64,000 nt of DNA from Puccinia triticina. Taxonomy: Eukaryota; Basidiomycota; Pucciniomycetes; Pucciniales; Pucciniaceae. Numbering within the stretch: the first letter of the stretch is position 1; every line of letters starts with the position of its first letter. This document shows positions 63,256-64,000 of this stretch, one piece after another. Position numbers and translations under genes: made by a program. The notes beneath the pieces are model-generated. The model did not search any database. It had not been told where the DNA came from and worked only from the letters and a program-made list of their open reading frames with translations. The stretch covers positions 3,988,001 to 4,052,000 of the forward strand of contig NC_070568.1 in the NCBI RefSeq assembly GCF_026914185.1, given 5' to 3'.

Positions 63256-64000
63256 AACTGACTTACAACCATGTCACGGTTGGCCAGTTTTGGTGTAGCC
63301 AACTTTTGGACGGCTGCACCTCCTCTACATCCATCTCACCGTAGGTAAAAATTTGGGTCGGAGATAGAGCAGAATGGTGCGGACCTCCTCATCCAATCTT
63401 CAAAGGAAAATATTGGAAATTGGACCAGCAGGAATTTTTGCAAGATCACAAAAATCTGAAAATCTGACTCTTCAAGATTGAACTGAAGTTGATTCTTGGC
63501 TTCTCAACCAGGATCCCTCCTTCACAAAATTCCTCCAAAAATTCTCTATCTACCATCCTGGGATGACAGTCTTTTCCTCTATTGATTACATAAGGAGTAG
63601 TTTGGTTTAAAGAAAACTGCACTTCACCCCACAAACTCAGAAAAACTTAATTTGTTTTTCAGCATGGATGATGACCTGCATCTTGCCATCATCATAGTCT
63701 ATTCAGAATCTTGATTTTGAGCTTACAAGCATTGTATCTATTTTTTTTGAAAGTTGCTGTTTTGGGGATCCCTTGTTGACCATCTCAATCAAACTGCACA
63801 ATCTGGTGTAAAGAACCCAAATTAAATCTCTTGTACCTTTTCTCCTTCTTTTCCCACCAACCTGAACAAAAGAAACCAATAGCACAAAGTAATATTGGGT
63901 ATTTCAATGTACAAGAACAGCGGTTTGACTGGATTTTCTTTTTTCACTAGAAATTCAGTTTTACACAGTACAAAAAAGCTCCATATCACCAACAATATTT
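63256..64000. other. no gene recognised
   Basis: Short frames only; no repeat, domain or splice structure stood out up to the window end. Confidence 0.4.

Noticed and set aside
1..64000. tRNA, rRNA, CRISPR, bacterial operon or prophage features
   Set aside because: No tRNA-like box pair, rRNA sequence, spaced repeat array or Shine-Dalgarno-led gene clusters were seen; the intron-bearing genes are eukaryotic.

Overview
The window looks like repeat-rich nuclear DNA of a basidiomycete, most probably a rust fungus (Pucciniales, Puccinia-like). Support: short GT-AG introns of about 45-95 bp, nested LTR and TIR transposons, a DUF6589-like gene next to a RecQ-like helicase, and secreted repeat proteins of effector type. 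No bacterial operons, rRNA, tRNA or CRISPR were seen. The species call is inference.

Layout. (1) 0-13 kb: a secreted three-repeat protein (802-2028), then decayed mobile DNA: a Helitron helicase relic, a CACTA-like TIR element, LTR remnants and a 320-bp solo LTR with target duplication CTTTC. (2) 13.25-13.54 kb: a tiny spliced gene for mitochondrial ATP synthase subunit J. (3) 13.68-32.32 kb: one nested mobile structure. The outer layer is a Tc1/mariner-type transposon (TA-flanked, TIRs near 0.5 kb, intact-looking DD34E transposase in three exons, plus an accessory gene). A 12.8-kb Ty3/gypsy retrotransposon sits inside the accessory gene. Its 3' LTR is split by a 953-bp solo LTR (duplication ATCAC), and its pol-3'LTR interval carries an antisense three-exon gene whose second intron holds a 0.8-kb foldback element. 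(4) 32.3-33.0 kb: an ARPC1 (Arp2/3 subunit) pseudogene touching the transposon end. (5) 33-45 kb: inverted-repeat elements (hAT-like, 8-bp duplication; Mutator-like foldback, 9-bp duplication, with its own solo LTR; CACTA-like MITEs), a second secreted repeat protein (40943-41956) and a clean solo LTR (44253-45186). (6) 45.9-52.7 kb: a RING-H2 membrane protein gene, a Rho-GTPase relic, and a tyrosine-recombinase (DIRS-like) retroelement with RT, RNase H and YR. (7) 52.8-54.8 kb: a GC-rich two-exon gene for a Pro/Ser/Ala-rich disordered protein. (8) 56.0-61.5 kb: a tail-to-tail pair, a five-exon DUF6589-like gene and a RecQ-like DEAH helicase, which may form one mobile or conflict module. (9) 61.5-64 kb: no gene; small GC-rich hairpin repeats.

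Strongest candidates for something undescribed: the spliced antisense gene in the gypsy element with its own TATA box and upstream repeats; the near-canonical -1 frameshift site (T TTT TTA plus stem-loop) joining gag-pro to pol; the two-gene Tc1 element with very long TIRs; and the DUF6589/RecQ convergent cassette. All calls come from reading the sequence by eye; no database search was run.
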